In this document: positions 21,914-31,752 of the stretch, in pieces
How positions within the stretch are numbered: the stretch's first letter is position 1
How the letters are laid out: each line of letters begins with the position of its first letter
Source of the DNA: Paenisporosarcina macmurdoensis
Lineage (GTDB): Bacteria > Bacillota > Bacilli > Bacillales_A > Planococcaceae
Direction: 5' to 3'
Assembly: GCF_042658845.1 (NCBI RefSeq)
Contig: NZ_JBHSRI010000010.1
Location: 1 to 32,046 of the forward strand
Length of the DNA: 32,046 bases
Notes under the pieces: model-generated
What the model was told of the DNA's origin: nothing
Databases searched by the model: none
What the model saw: the letters and a program-made list of their open reading frames with translations, nothing else
Made by a program: the position numbers and the translations under genes

Positions 21914-24529
21914 ATGAAGGATGTTTTCAGAAAAACATCAAGTGAAGTCTTAAAGACTTTGGATGTAACAGAAGCGGGTTTAAATACAGATGATGTTCAC
22001 AAAAGGCGTGAGCAGCATGGCTATAACGAGTTGGAAGAAAGTAAGCGAAAGAGCAGTTTGCAAGTATTTGTTGAGCAACTTAAAGATTTTCTTGTCATCA
22101 TCTTAATTGTTGCTGCCCTTATTTCTGCTTTTTTAGGTGAAATAGAAAATACAATTGTGATAATGATCGTCGTGATCCTTAATGCAATTCTTGGAACGGT
22201 CCAGCATGTCAAGGCGGAGCAAAGTTTAAACAGCTTAAAGGCTCTTTCCTCGCCAACCGCTAAAGTTTTACGTAATGGGATAAAAGAGGAAGTACCTTCT
22301 AGAGAAATCGTGGTTGGGGATATTCTTTATCTGGACACGGGTGATTTGGTCAGTGCAGATGGAAGATTGCATGAAAACAATAGCCTTCAGATTAATGAAA
22401 GTTCCTTAACAGGCGAATCGCTTAATGCGTCAAAAGATTTGGAGCCAATCGATGAAGATGACGTCTCTATTGGAGACAAAAAGAATATGGTATTCTCGGG
22501 AAGCTTTGTTACCTATGGAAGAGGCGTTGTCGTAGTTACAAACACTGGAATGAAGACTGAGATTGGCAAGATTGCCAATCTGCTAGAATCGGCTAAAGAG
22601 AAAAAGACACCTCTTCAAGCTAGTCTTGATACATTCGGAAAATACTTAGCGGTTATCATTATTGCGATTGCCGTTTTAATATTTGCGATCGACCTAATTA
22701 GAGGAAATGATGTCGTTGATTCGTTTATGTTTGCAGTAGCACTTGCAGTAGCAGCCATTCCAGAAGCTTTAAGTTCCATAGTTACAATTGTGCTTGCTTT
22801 TGGTACCCAAAAGATGGCAAAGGAAAATGCAATCGTAAGAAAACTTCATGCCGTTGAAAGCCTCGGAGGCATTTCTGTCATTTGTTCAGATAAGACTGGA
22901 ACGCTTACCCAAAATAAGATGAGCGTTCAACAGGTTTATGTAGATAATAAGATTGTTGAGCATGACCAACTGGATCTTGAAACGGACATTCAAAACCGAA
23001 TCCTATTGATGTCGCTTTTATGTAATGATTCGGAAACGGTTGATAATAAGGAAATTGGCGATCCAACTGAAATAGCCCTCGTCAACTTCGGTGATGATTA
23101 TGATTATGACGAAAAAATCATTAGGGATAAGTATACGCGAGTTGAAGAGCTCCCATTTGATTCAGAACGAAAACTGATGAGCACTGTAAATAAATATGAT
23201 GATAAATACTATATGGTCACTAAAGGGGCACTGGACGTCCTTATAGACAGGTTAGCGAACATTGAAACCTCTGAAGGAGTTTCACCATTTACCGAAAGTA
23301 CAAAACAAGAAATAGAGAAGGTAAATAAAGAGTTTTCAATGAATGGTCTTAGAGTGCTCGGATTTGCCTATAAGGAAATAGCTGAAGGCGAAAATATTGA
23401 TTTTAAAGATGAAAATGACTTAACCTTTATCGGTTTAATTTCTATGATGGATCCGCCACGAACTGAATCTGCGGATGCAGTTGCAGCATGTATTGCCGCG
23501 GGTATTAAACCGGTCATGATAACAGGAGATCATAAAATTACCGCTTCAGCTATTGCGAAAAAGATTGGGATATTGAAGCATGAGTCGGAAGCAGTCGAAG
23601 GTTTTGAAATCGAAAAGTGGAGTGACGATGAACTCAAGGAAAAAGTGGCCAATATTTCGGTCTATGCCAGAGTATCACCTGAGCATAAGATTAGGATTGT
23701 TAGGGCATGGCAAGAAAAAGGAAATGTGGTTGCCATGACTGGTGATGGCGTCAATGATGGGCCAGCTTTAAAGCAAGCTGATATTGGGGTTGCCATGGGA
23801 ATTACCGGTACAGAAGTAGCCAAAGAAGCATCTGCCATTGTATTGACTGATGATAACTTCTCGACAATTGTCAAAGCCATATCAAATGGTAGGAGCATCT
23901 ACGCCAATATCCAGAATTCGATCAAGTTTTTGTTAGCAGGAAATACAGGTGGGGTTTTGGCTGTCCTATATGCGTCCATATTAGCATTGCCGGTACCTTT
24001 TGCAGCTGTTCATTTGTTATTCATCAACTTGCTAACCGATAGCTTGCCTGCAATTGCGGTTGGACTTGAACCACATGATAAAGACATCATGAAAGAAAAA
24101 CCAAGGGGTATCAACACACCATTGCTGAACAAAAGCTTCGCCTTACGAGTTCTATCAGAAGGGCTAATCATCGCAATTGCAACCTTGATTGCCTTCCATA
24201 TTGGGTTATCAACGGGAGACCACATGGTAGCGAGCACAATGGCGTTCTCTACTTTATGTTTAGCAAGATTGTTCCATGGATTTAATGCTAGAAGCAATCA
24301 GTCGTTATTTAAGATTGGGCTATTCACAAACAAGTACCTATGGTTTGCTGTCATTCTCGGTGTAGTCTTGCTGCACATCGTACTATTGCTACCAGCACTT
24401 CAGGGAATATTTAAAATTGCTCCACTCAACGCAGCACAATTCGGTACAATTTACGCGATGTCTCTAATGCCACTCGTAGTAATCCAGTTGTACAAAGTAC
24501 TAGTTGGGAAAGTGAATTTAGTTAAATAG
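21914..24529 (+). CDS. P-type Ca2+-transporting ATPase (type IIA, LMCA1/SERCA-like)
   Basis: This 871-residue ATP-driven cation exporter follows AAAAAGGAGA before ATG 21914. The actuator motif TGES is at 166-169. The membrane motif IPEALSSIVT (282-291) matches the calcium-pump group. Phosphorylated Asp326 is in DKTGTLTQ, with MITGDH and the hinge MTGDGVNDGPAL further on. About ten helices are arranged as in SERCA-type pumps. As I recall, the PEALSS variant is also seen in Listeria LMCA1. A cation-ATPase N-terminal domain is present, and there is no metal-binding CxxC, so it is not a heavy-metal pump. It is monocistronic with a strong terminator. Confidence 0.9.
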   Translation: MKDVFRKTSSEVLKTLDVTEAGLNTDDVHKRREQHGYNELEESKRKSSLQVFVEQLKDFLVIILIVAALISAFLGEIENTIVIMIVVILNAILGTVQHVKAEQSLNSLKALSSPTAKVLRNGIKEEVPSREIVVGDILYLDTGDLVSADGRLHENNSLQINESSLTGESLNASKDLEPIDEDDVSIGDKKNMVFSGSFVTYGRGVVVVTNTGMKTEIGKIANLLESAKEKKTPLQASLDTFGKYLAVIIIAIAVLIFAIDLIRGNDVVDSFMFAVALAVAAIPEALSSIVTIVLAFGTQKMAKENAIVRKLHAVESLGGISVICSDKTGTLTQNKMSVQQVYVDNKIVEHDQLDLETDIQNRILLMSLLCNDSETVDNKEIGDPTEIALVNFGDDYDYDEKIIRDKYTRVEELPFDSERKLMSTVNKYDDKYYMVTKGALDVLIDRLANIETSEGVSPFTESTKQEIEKVNKEFSMNGLRVLGFAYKEIAEGENIDFKDENDLTFIGLISMMDPPRTESADAVAACIAAGIKPVMITGDHKITASAIAKKIGILKHESEAVEGFEIEKWSDDELKEKVANISVYARVSPEHKIRIVRAWQEKGNVVAMTGDGVNDGPALKQADIGVAMGITGTEVAKEASAIVLTDDNFSTIVKAISNGRSIYANIQNSIKFLLAGNTGGVLAVLYASILALPVPFAAVHLLFINLLTDSLPAIAVGLEPHDKDIMKEKPRGINTPLLNKSFALRVLSEGLIIAIATLIAFHIGLSTGDHMVASTMAFSTLCLARLFHGFNARSNQSLFKIGLFTNKYLWFAVILGVVLLHIVLLLPALQGIFKIAPLNAAQFGTIYAMSLMPLVVIQLYKVLVGKVNLVK

Positions 24530-24535
24530 AGAGTG

Positions 24536-24576
24536 CCTGATTCCTTTAGAGAGATAGAGGAATCAGGTTCTTTTTT
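24536..24576 (+). terminator. Intrinsic terminator of the Ca2+-ATPase gene
   Basis: CCTGATTCCT (24536-24545) pairs with AGGAATCAGG (24558-24567), followed by TTCTTTTTTT. Confidence 0.92.
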
Positions 24577-24740
24577 TATGAATAGCCATGAAAATGAGAC
24601 ACGCGTGCCAAGTTTTTGAGCCACTTCGGACAAAAAACAGAGCCACCTCAGCCATATATCAAGGGCTCTTGAGAAAGATTTGAGGAGCAGTACAGTGTGA
24701 CATCCAAGCTAAGTGTTGATTGAATTTCACTTAATCTAGT

Positions 24741-25290
24741 AGGAAACCATCGTTGAGAAAGCACGGGAAAATAAAGTATATTATGAACTTTTCCCATACG
24801 GCGAATCTCGAATGGTATTACAGCAAGATAAAGATTATGTGTTAAATGAAATAAGAGAGCTAAAACCAGAAAGCGTAGAAATTATTGAGTGGATTTCACG
24901 CCAAAAAGTAATTAATGAAGAAATTGAATGGACAGAAGAAATAACAGGAACTCATTTTTCGAAGCTCTATTTCTTCTCAAGAACCAAAGAGGAAATTCCA
25001 TTCCCAATGACTCCTTCTTCTAGCCACAGTACAGAAGTAATGGTCGTAAATGTCAGCAAAGCATCAGGAATCGCACAAATGCTGCTAGCAATTTAATTTA
25101 ACTGGGTGTGAAACGTTAGTCATTGACGACAGTGACAACGATTTGAAAATGTTCGAGTTTGTTCAGTCACGCCGTAGCTATGAAAAATGCACCGGATCAA
25201 ATTAAAGCAGTAGTGGATGAAGTGACGGAATTTAATTGTGATGAAGATAGAGTTTATCAGTACCTTAAGCTAATCTGTTGGGTTAAAACA
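24741..25290 (+). pseudogene. Decayed partial copy of the Cof-type HAD gene
   Basis: This is closely related at the nucleotide level to 21090-21660 of the intact gene, starting at GGAAACCATC. It lacks motif I and the first third. It has a roughly 42-base internal deletion (around 24987), a disrupted stretch at 25081-25100 that puts the frame out, and a one-base insertion in GAGTTTGTTCAGTC (25156-25168). Motif IV reads DDSDND instead of GDSDND. It is not expected to make a working enzyme. The Ca2+-ATPase gene lies exactly between the two copies. Confidence 0.85.
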
Positions 25291-25955
25291 GTAGTAATGC
25301 CTTCAGATAATTACGATGGTGGTTTCTTGCAGAAAAAACTGTAAAGCTGTGTCATAGTAGTTATTAAAAATGATGGGTTAATTTTAGCTTCAAAATTTAT
25401 TTTGGATTTGGAGTTTTTTGTATTATTTAAAAGCACATAAACTATTAGAATACTGGATGTTTGTTGTATTGGTGTAAAACCATTTGTGAAATTCCATTTT
25501 GTTTTATTGCAGAAAGATGTGATTCCAGCATCACAATTGCAAGTAGTACAGTAAGTATTTGAATCGAACATTTTTCATGACAGATGGGTTTTAAAGTAAG
25601 CATATGATTTAGTAGAAGGCTTGAAAAAGAGCTGTGGTTGGCTGATGGAATCAATTAATGGCCAGGACATTGAACGAATGTTGGAGCGAGGGCGGAATTG
25701 AAAAATTAGTTGTAAAGGAAAGGAAGCCCTCGAATCAGTTTCAGATACGCGGGCTCTTTTTATATCTTATAATGTTGAGAATATATGTGTTAATTTCTGA
25801 GGGAAATAAAAATTTATCCTATTCGACATATTCCTACAAAAAAATTAGAATTATTGTGTTATTTTACAAGAAAATAAACTAATTAAAACTTGAGAAAATT
25901 AAGATTGAGAAATTTTGGGTAATTAATCTATTCCATATTAAGGAGCTAAATAAAA
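25291..25955. other. AT-rich intergenic region with gene debris
   Basis: No supported gene. Two protein-like tails are visible: LLQKDVIPASQLQVVQ-stop near 25507-25557, and a frame containing ESINGQDIERMLERGRN-stop near 25647-25701. The latter is followed by a terminator-like hairpin (AGCCC 25726-25730 with GGGCT 25752-25756, then CTTTTT). The 74-codon frame at 25658-25882 overlaps this hairpin and is rejected. Confidence 0.45.
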
Positions 25956-26834
25956 ATGCAATGTTATATAAGTTGGAGCTCGGAATTTGATAAAAAAAAT
26001 ATTAATTTCCTGAGGGATATTTTACAAAAACATAACGTAAAACCGATAGATGCATATGACTTACCAATTTCAGATGTAATCCATGAAGAACTAGAATTAA
26101 AAATTTCTAGGTCAGACTTTGTGATTGCATCAATTCATAATCTTTCACCGAATACTTTTTATGAAATCGGAATTGCTAGAGGATTAAATAAACCAATTTT
26201 TATTATTGTCTCAGAAAATATTTCTCATGTTCCAAGTTTTATTAGTGATTATTTATATGTAAAGACTGATTCAAATAATTTTGAAGTTATAATATTCCCA
26301 TTAATACAATTTATCAAAAACTTGCCTAAACGAAAAAAGAAAAAAGAATCAAAAATTTCAAGAAAAAATATAGAACTTCCTAATTCATGGGACTTTAATC
26401 TATCAATGTTAAGATCAGTCGGAAATGAAAGGGAAGTAGAAAACTTCTTATTTAAAATATTTAATATTATGAATCCTGTTTCAAAAAATGCTTTACATGA
26501 TAAGGGTGTAGATTTTGTATTGTGGCTGGATCAATCCACCACAATATTAGGTAATGCTTTATTCGTTGAATTGAAAATGGGAAACATTAATACACAAATA
26601 CTTAATCAAGGTGAAAAAAAATTAAAAGATATGCTTCAAAATTCCAATAACAATGCAGGTTTGTTGCTTTATTTAGACAAAGAAGGAAAAAGATTTCCTT
26701 TGGGTGAATCACTAAATCCTTTAATTATTCGAATGGATATTGAAGATTTTCTCTCTGAAATAAATAAGAAAAAAAGTTTAATTGATGTAATACATGGTTG
26801 CAGAAATAATATGGCTCATGGAAAGGGTAATTAA
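25956..26834 (+). CDS. TIR/deoxyribosyltransferase-like domain fused to a PD-(D/E)xK nuclease (candidate defence gene 1)
   Basis: AAGGAG precedes ATG 25956. The N-terminal domain (1-120) reads CYISWSS at the start and SRSDFVIASIHNLSPNTFYE at 51-70, followed by IGIARGLNKPIFII. That is the layout of TIR-like and nucleoside 2-deoxyribosyltransferase-like proteins, with E70 as the likely catalytic Glu. A lysine-rich linker (124-140) leads to a PD-(D/E)xK nuclease-type domain: E160/E162 in a helix, GVDFVLW with D186, then VELK with E205 and K207. The tail is CRNNMAHGKGN. It lies 2 bases before the next nuclease gene, so they are translationally linked. I infer NAD+/nucleotide hydrolysis plus DNA cleavage; no exact known system matches. 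Confidence 0.65.
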   Translation: MQCYISWSSEFDKKNINFLRDILQKHNVKPIDAYDLPISDVIHEELELKISRSDFVIASIHNLSPNTFYEIGIARGLNKPIFIIVSENISHVPSFISDYLYVKTDSNNFEVIIFPLIQFIKNLPKRKKKKESKISRKNIELPNSWDFNLSMLRSVGNEREVENFLFKIFNIMNPVSKNALHDKGVDFVLWLDQSTTILGNALFVELKMGNINTQILNQGEKKLKDMLQNSNNNAGLLLYLDKEGKRFPLGESLNPLIIRMDIEDFLSEINKKKSLIDVIHGCRNNMAHGKGN

Positions 26835-26836
26835 AA

Positions 26837-27373
26837 ATGACTAATTATTCCTCTTCTAGAATAAATAAGTATTTTTTAGACAGTGATAATTCACAATTAG
26901 CACATGAGAAAGGAAAAATTTTTGAAGATTTATCCTGCTATATCTTTGAAAAAGTTCCCGGAATATCAATCACAATGAGAAATGCAATGAATACGTTCGA
27001 CACTGAAGAGATAGATGTAGCTTTATGGAATAACAGGATTCGAAAAGGACTTCATTTCTTACCATACATTATATTGGTTGAATGCAAAAATTGGAGTTCT
27101 GCCGTTTCAAGTATTGAAGTCAATTGGTTTGCAAGCAAACTAGAAGATAGGGGATTGGATTTTGGAATTTTAATAGCAGCAAACGGAATTACTGGAAATA
27201 ATGATGAGATTAATAGAGCACATTTTATAGTAGCTCGACACCTAGCAGCAGGAAGAAGAATTATTATTATTAAGCGAACAGAAATAGAGCAACTTCAAAA
27301 CACAGACCAATTTGTACTACTTATACAGACAAAGCTATGTGAACTAGCAGTAGCGGGTGTAGCTTTTCAATAA
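26837..27373 (+). CDS. PD-(D/E)xK restriction-endonuclease-like protein (candidate defence gene 2)
   Basis: This 178-residue protein has the nuclease signature: AHEKGKIFEDL (E24, E30) in the first helix, EEIDVALWN with D60, and ILVECKNWSSAV with E82 and K84. Further on, NWFASKLEDRGLDFGILIAA is the helix-strand following the active site in Mrr-like and Holliday-resolvase-like enzymes. There is no separate DNA-recognition domain, so specificity may come from a partner. ATG 26837 starts two bases after the stop of gene 1. A 158-base AT-rich gap separates it from the ATPase. A DNA-cleaving effector role is inferred. Confidence 0.7.
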   Translation: MTNYSSSRINKYFLDSDNSQLAHEKGKIFEDLSCYIFEKVPGISITMRNAMNTFDTEEIDVALWNNRIRKGLHFLPYIILVECKNWSSAVSSIEVNWFASKLEDRGLDFGILIAANGITGNNDEINRAHFIVARHLAAGRRIIIIKRTEIEQLQNTDQFVLLIQTKLCELAVAGVAFQ

Positions 27374-27531
27374 CAAGAAAGTCTAAAGATATTTAGCTAG
27401 AACAAGCGATTGGGATATCTTCATACTTGAAGATTAATAGAATGATTAATAGAAGTGTTTAATAGGATAAATAGATTATTTATAAAGTGGTAAATTTTTA
27501 TGTGTAAAAAAATGTAGTGTCAGGAGAATTT
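27374..27531. other. AT-rich gap between nuclease and ATPase genes
   Basis: No gene. TTTAAT, 17 bases, then TATAAA (about 27459-27487) could be a weak internal promoter for the ATPase gene. Confidence 0.3.
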
Positions 27532-29388
27532 ATGATAAAAGAAATTAAATTTAATAAAATTATAAAAGAAACAATTTTTTGTGAAGATTTTATAGACTTT
27601 AATGTAAATAATAGTATTAAATTTTCAAACCAAGGAATTGCGGTGTTGTATGGACCAAATGGTACTGGAAAGACAAGTTTAGCGAAAGTTTTGAATAGCG
27701 ATAACAACGGTGAATATCATGCAGTTATTGAGGGCCAAAAATTCACTGAAAAAAACATAGATATTTTCCATGTTATAGCTGATCAAAATACTAGAAATAT
27801 AATTAAAGGAAATACTAAAGATTTTTTACTGGGAGACAATATTAGAAAAGAATATGAACTACAGGAATTTATTAATTCCTCATTTGAAGAATTAATTCAA
27901 AAAAACTTGATTGGGGAATTGAAAAATAATTTTAAGATTAGCAAAAAGACTCATTATATTTTAGAAACCTTTCCAAATTATCAACTTAAAGGAATTATTG
28001 AGGATATTGTAAATACTAAATCTAAGGGAAAGAAGATTGATAAAGAAGACTTTTTCAAATATACATTTGAACTAAAAGAAAATGAATTAGAAGAATATGA
28101 ACAAAGTAAGTTTGATTATATAATAGAATATATTGATCAAAAAGATTCCGCATTAAGAAACGTGCTCAAAATGAAACTTGGGAATTTTAATAGAAATGAA
28201 CAAGTAAAAGAAATAGAAGAAAATAGTTTTGCATTAAAGGTATTGAATAAATTTTCTTATAAAGAAGATTGTGTTGTGTGTGATCATGAGAATATCAATG
28301 TTATTCAATTAATTAGTAAAAAAGAAGAAAACAAGGCTTTAGTTATCGGATCATTAAATAAAGAAACTCAAAAGATATTTGAAGGGCTGGATATATTAGA
28401 GTTTTCAAATGACCCTTTTTTAATTAAAGAAAAAATAATTAAAGCTGTTGAAGATGGTGAAATACAAATTGTTATAGAGTTACAAGAAGATGTGAGAAAA
28501 TATATTAAAGTTATTCAAGAAAAATTAAGCAATTTGTTTGCAAATTGTGTATCAAAGGAATTGTTTGACAAGTACAATGAATATTTAGTGCTTATTAATG
28601 ATAAACCTTTATTTAGTGATGAAGATATTTTATTTATTGAAAAAGTCGTTAGTGAAAATATAGGAAAAGATATTGTATTAAAGCGGGACGATAATAAAAA
28701 TTTAATACTTCTATTAGATAATAAGGAATTTTTAAATAAAGATCGGGACAGTTTGCACTTAAGCAACGGTGAACAAAACTTTATTTCATTAGCATTTGAA
28801 TTTTTAAAAGCAAAGAACTCATCATCTAAAATTGTAATTCTAGATGACCCAATTTCAAGTTTTGATTCTATTTTTAAGAATAAAATAGCTTTTTCAATAG
28901 TCAAACTTTTAGAAGGGAAAAATCAAATTGTTTTAACCCATAACACAGATTTAATAAAGTTATTAGAGCATCAGCTTAAACAATGTTTTAACCTGTATAT
29001 TTTTAATAATACACCTGATGAAGAAAATGGTTTTCTAAATATTAATAGGGATGAACAAGACATTTTATTACATTTAAATAAATTGTTAGATTTTTTTAGA
29101 AGCAAAGTCTTTTATGAAATAGCAAATAAGGAACACTTTTTATTATCAATGATTCCATTTATGAGAGGGTATGCTCAAATAATTAACTTGCCAAATGAAA
29201 AAAATCAATTAACTCAATTAATGCATGGATATAATGATATAAAAATAGACTTAGTAAAAATTTTCAACAGTTTATTCGTAACAAGCTGTTCTTTGATTGG
29301 TAAATTTGAAATAACAGCAAAAGATATTTCTGATTTTGAAATAGATAATTTAAGTGTATTTCATACTACCACCTTGTGTAATGCATAA
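27532..29388 (+). pseudogene. ABC/SMC-like AAA ATPase with zinc-hook-like CxxC, 5' part, interrupted by IS21 element (candidate defence gene 3)
   Basis: AGGAG (27522-27526) sets ATG 27532; GTG 27517 is too early for it. The present frame has 618 residues. Walker A is GPNGTGKT (41-48). A central helical region carries CVVC (247-250), like a short Rad50/RloC-type zinc hook. The ABC signature is LSNGEQ (410-415). Walker B is VILDDP (about 435-440), followed by SSFDS and the switch histidine in LTHNTD (H470). The type is that of PrrC/RloC-like AAA_13 ATPases. The last four residues (LCNA) come from the IS21 left end. The original 3' part lies at 31753-31928. The truncated protein keeps all ATPase motifs, so partial function cannot be excluded. 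Confidence 0.75.
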
Positions 29389-29528
29389 TAAAAGTACAGA
29401 ACTTTGCAATGAATTTGTACAGAGTTATGCATGAGAACTTCATGTAAATAAAAAAAGGACTTGCTAGCCACCCAAGTCAACCTCTACTGTTAAAGTGCGA
29501 ACTCAAAACAGGTGGAGGTTTGAAAGGA

Positions 29529-30980
29529 ATGCTAACAATGTCCGATATTAATTGTATCAAACACTTACGAAATGAAAAAGGACTTTCAATCGATGCGATT
29601 GCTAATACACTAACTATAAATTGGCGAACTGCTAAGAAATATGCAGATGAAAATGAACTCCCCTCGTCAATCATCAAACCACGCAAAGGTATGATGTATC
29701 AGGAAAAATGGGGAATGATGGTATCGGATTGGTTATTTGAGGATACGAAAGAAAAGAAAAAACTGAGAAGAAATAATTTGCAGATATTTAAAGAATTACA
29801 GAACTACGATTTCAAAGGCTCCTATAGAACGGTTTGTAATTTCATTGAAGAATGGAAAGTCCAAAATGATCGAACAGATCAGGATAAAGGGACTGAAAGA
29901 TTAGAACACCCCTCGGGTGAAGCACAAGTGGATTTTGGTGTTATGGAAGCTGTAGAAGAAGGAAAAACTCGAGATATTCGCTTACTTATCATGTCATTTC
30001 CATTTAGTAATGTCGCTTTTTATGAACCGATGCCTTCAGAGAATCAAGAATGCTTATTAGAAGGTCTTAAAAAGTTGTTTATAAAAGCTGAGGGTGTTCC
30101 TAGAAAAATTAGAATAGATAACCTAACGCCAGCTGTCAAAAAGACAAAAAGTAAAACAGAGGATGCACAGTTAACGGATGAGTTTTTAAAATTCCAGATG
30201 TTTTATGGTTTTGAAACTCAAGTATGTAATGTACGCAGTGGTAACGAGAAAGGCCATGTAGAGAGAAAAGTTGGCTATATTCGATATAATCTTTTCAGTG
30301 TCCCCCCTGTCATCACAGGGTTGGAAGATCTTTCTGGAAAACTATTGGCATTCTCTATAGAAGATCAATATCGTAAACATTATCGCAAAGAAATTGAAAT
30401 TAACGCACTTTGGGAAGACGAAAAAAAATCACTAAAGAAGCTTCCCAATCCGGGATATCCTGTGCGCAAAGAACAGTTAATAAAAGTAAATGCTTACAAT
30501 GAAATAAAATTAGATAATACGGTATTACACATTCCTAAAGGAAAGAATCATATACAGCTGTTCTTAGTTTCAACGTGGAATGAATTCAAAGTGGTAACAC
30601 AAGATGGAGAAATCATTGCCGAAGGTCCACGACCTTATATGAGTAAGCGAAAGTTGCTTCCATGGAAAGCAGTCTTCAAATCTTGGATTCTAAAACCTCG
30701 TGTTGTGGAATATTCAAGATACCGTCAATACTTGCCAGGCAGAATAAAAGATTATCTAGACATACCTTCTAATCATGTCCGAAAGCAGCGACTTGAACAA
30801 ATATTATCATTACTTACACGATTTCAACTAGAAGAAATCAACGATGATTTTTACAAGCATATGGTGATGGATCAACCCATTGAACAGAATCATCCCTTTG
30901 ATGTGAATTGGAATGAATATGACCAATTAGCACAGCAAGGAGGGTCGAACGATGCCAGAGAATCTACGAAATCTTTGTAA
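29529..30980 (+). CDS. istA: IstA transposase (DDE) of the IS21-family element
   Basis: It has an N-terminal helix-turn-helix (LSIDAIANTLTINWRTAKKY) and then a retroviral-type DDE core: D135 in EAQVDFG, D197 in RIDNLTPAV and E245 in GNEKGHVERKVGY. About 483 residues with a beta-rich C-terminal domain are typical of IstA. GGTGGAGG (29511-29518) lies 10 bases before ATG 29529. TTG 29520 (too close) and ATG 29538 are alternatives. Its end overlaps istB by 29 bases. All motifs are intact, so the element may be active. Confidence 0.9.
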   Translation: MLTMSDINCIKHLRNEKGLSIDAIANTLTINWRTAKKYADENELPSSIIKPRKGMMYQEKWGMMVSDWLFEDTKEKKKLRRNNLQIFKELQNYDFKGSYRTVCNFIEEWKVQNDRTDQDKGTERLEHPSGEAQVDFGVMEAVEEGKTRDIRLLIMSFPFSNVAFYEPMPSENQECLLEGLKKLFIKAEGVPRKIRIDNLTPAVKKTKSKTEDAQLTDEFLKFQMFYGFETQVCNVRSGNEKGHVERKVGYIRYNLFSVPPVITGLEDLSGKLLAFSIEDQYRKHYRKEIEINALWEDEKKSLKKLPNPGYPVRKEQLIKVNAYNEIKLDNTVLHIPKGKNHIQLFLVSTWNEFKVVTQDGEIIAEGPRPYMSKRKLLPWKAVFKSWILKPRVVEYSRYRQYLPGRIKDYLDIPSNHVRKQRLEQILSLLTRFQLEEINDDFYKHMVMDQPIEQNHPFDVNWNEYDQLAQQGGSNDARESTKSL

Positions 30981-31677
30981 GCAACTTAGACTAGCTTATG
31001 TAGCTGATTCGTTTGAAAAAGTTGAATTTACTTCTCCCCATGAATATTTAGTAAATGTATTCGAGCAAGAAATCGAGATGCGAGAATTTGCAAAAGTGGA
31101 GAGGAATTTAAAAAAGGCGCGATTTTTAGAAAATAAATCTTTAGAAGCTTATCAATGGACAGCTGCTATTCGTTTACCTCAAACATTAAATAAAGACCAG
31201 CTAGAGAACTTAGATTTTATTAGGGATCATCAGAATATAGTTCTCGTAGGAGCTCCCGGGACGGGAAAAACACACCTCGCTTCTGCTTTAGGAAGAAGGG
31301 CCTGTGAAAGGGGTTATGAGGTGAGGTTTTATCGAGTTTCGCATTTGGTTGAGGAGCTTGAAACTGCCCACAGAAACGGGAAATTGAGCGCATTTCGAAA
31401 GAAATTTGATGATGTTCAACTCTTGATTTTAGATGAAATGGGTTATGTACCATTTAGCAAAGAAGGTGCAGAGATTCTATTCCAATTAATAACCGAGTTT
31501 TATGAGAAAAAAAGTTTGATTGTCACTTCGAACCTGGAATTTAGTCAATGGAATCGAATCTTTATTGATAGTAGATTAACCGCAGCCTTGGTCGATCGAC
31601 TCATTCATCATGCCCATATCATAACGTACAGCGGAGAAAGTTATCGATTAACGAATGCATTATCACGTATCAACTGA
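30952..31677 (+). CDS. istB: IstB helper ATPase of the IS21-family element
   Basis: This 241-residue DnaC/DnaA-like AAA+ ATPase assists IstA in target selection. Walker A is GAPGTGKT (100-107), Walker B is LLILDEMGY (about 160), and sensor SN is in VTSNLEF. AAGGAGG (30939-30945) precedes ATG 30952. The gene overlaps the istA 3' end in another frame, the usual translational coupling in IS21 elements. Confidence 0.93.
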   Translation: MPENLRNLCKQLRLAYVADSFEKVEFTSPHEYLVNVFEQEIEMREFAKVERNLKKARFLENKSLEAYQWTAAIRLPQTLNKDQLENLDFIRDHQNIVLVGAPGTGKTHLASALGRRACERGYEVRFYRVSHLVEELETAHRNGKLSAFRKKFDDVQLLILDEMGYVPFSKEGAEILFQLITEFYEKKSLIVTSNLEFSQWNRIFIDSRLTAALVDRLIHHAHIITYSGESYRLTNALSRIN

Positions 31678-31752
31678 ACAAAATCTTTGGTGGCAATACT
31701 CTGTAAAAAAGATTGCAAATCTATGTACTTTTTTCTTGCAAAATACACACCT

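Larger units (their letters stand above)
29375..31748 (+). mobile_element. IS21-family insertion sequence
   Basis: The ends match as inverted repeats. Read inward, left TGTGTA...AAAAGTACA...TTTGCAAT...ACAGAGT corresponds to the same four blocks in the reverse complement of the right end (from 31749). The direct repeat ACCT occurs at 29371-29374 and 31749-31752; the outermost A is shared with the right terminus, so the duplication may be 3 or 4 bp. The 2.37-kb element carries istA and istB in the usual overlapping order. It sits inside the ATPase reading frame. Confidence 0.88.

Noticed and set aside
24611..24660. Possible end of another IS element (GAGCCACTTC and GAGCCACCTC, 30 bases apart)
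   Set aside because: Spaced GAGCCAC motifs recall some IS21-type ends, but no partner end or transposase was found nearby.
25658..25882. 74-codon open frame
   Set aside because: It overlaps a terminator-like hairpin and a protein-like tail in another frame, has no ribosome site, and its composition is AT-driven.
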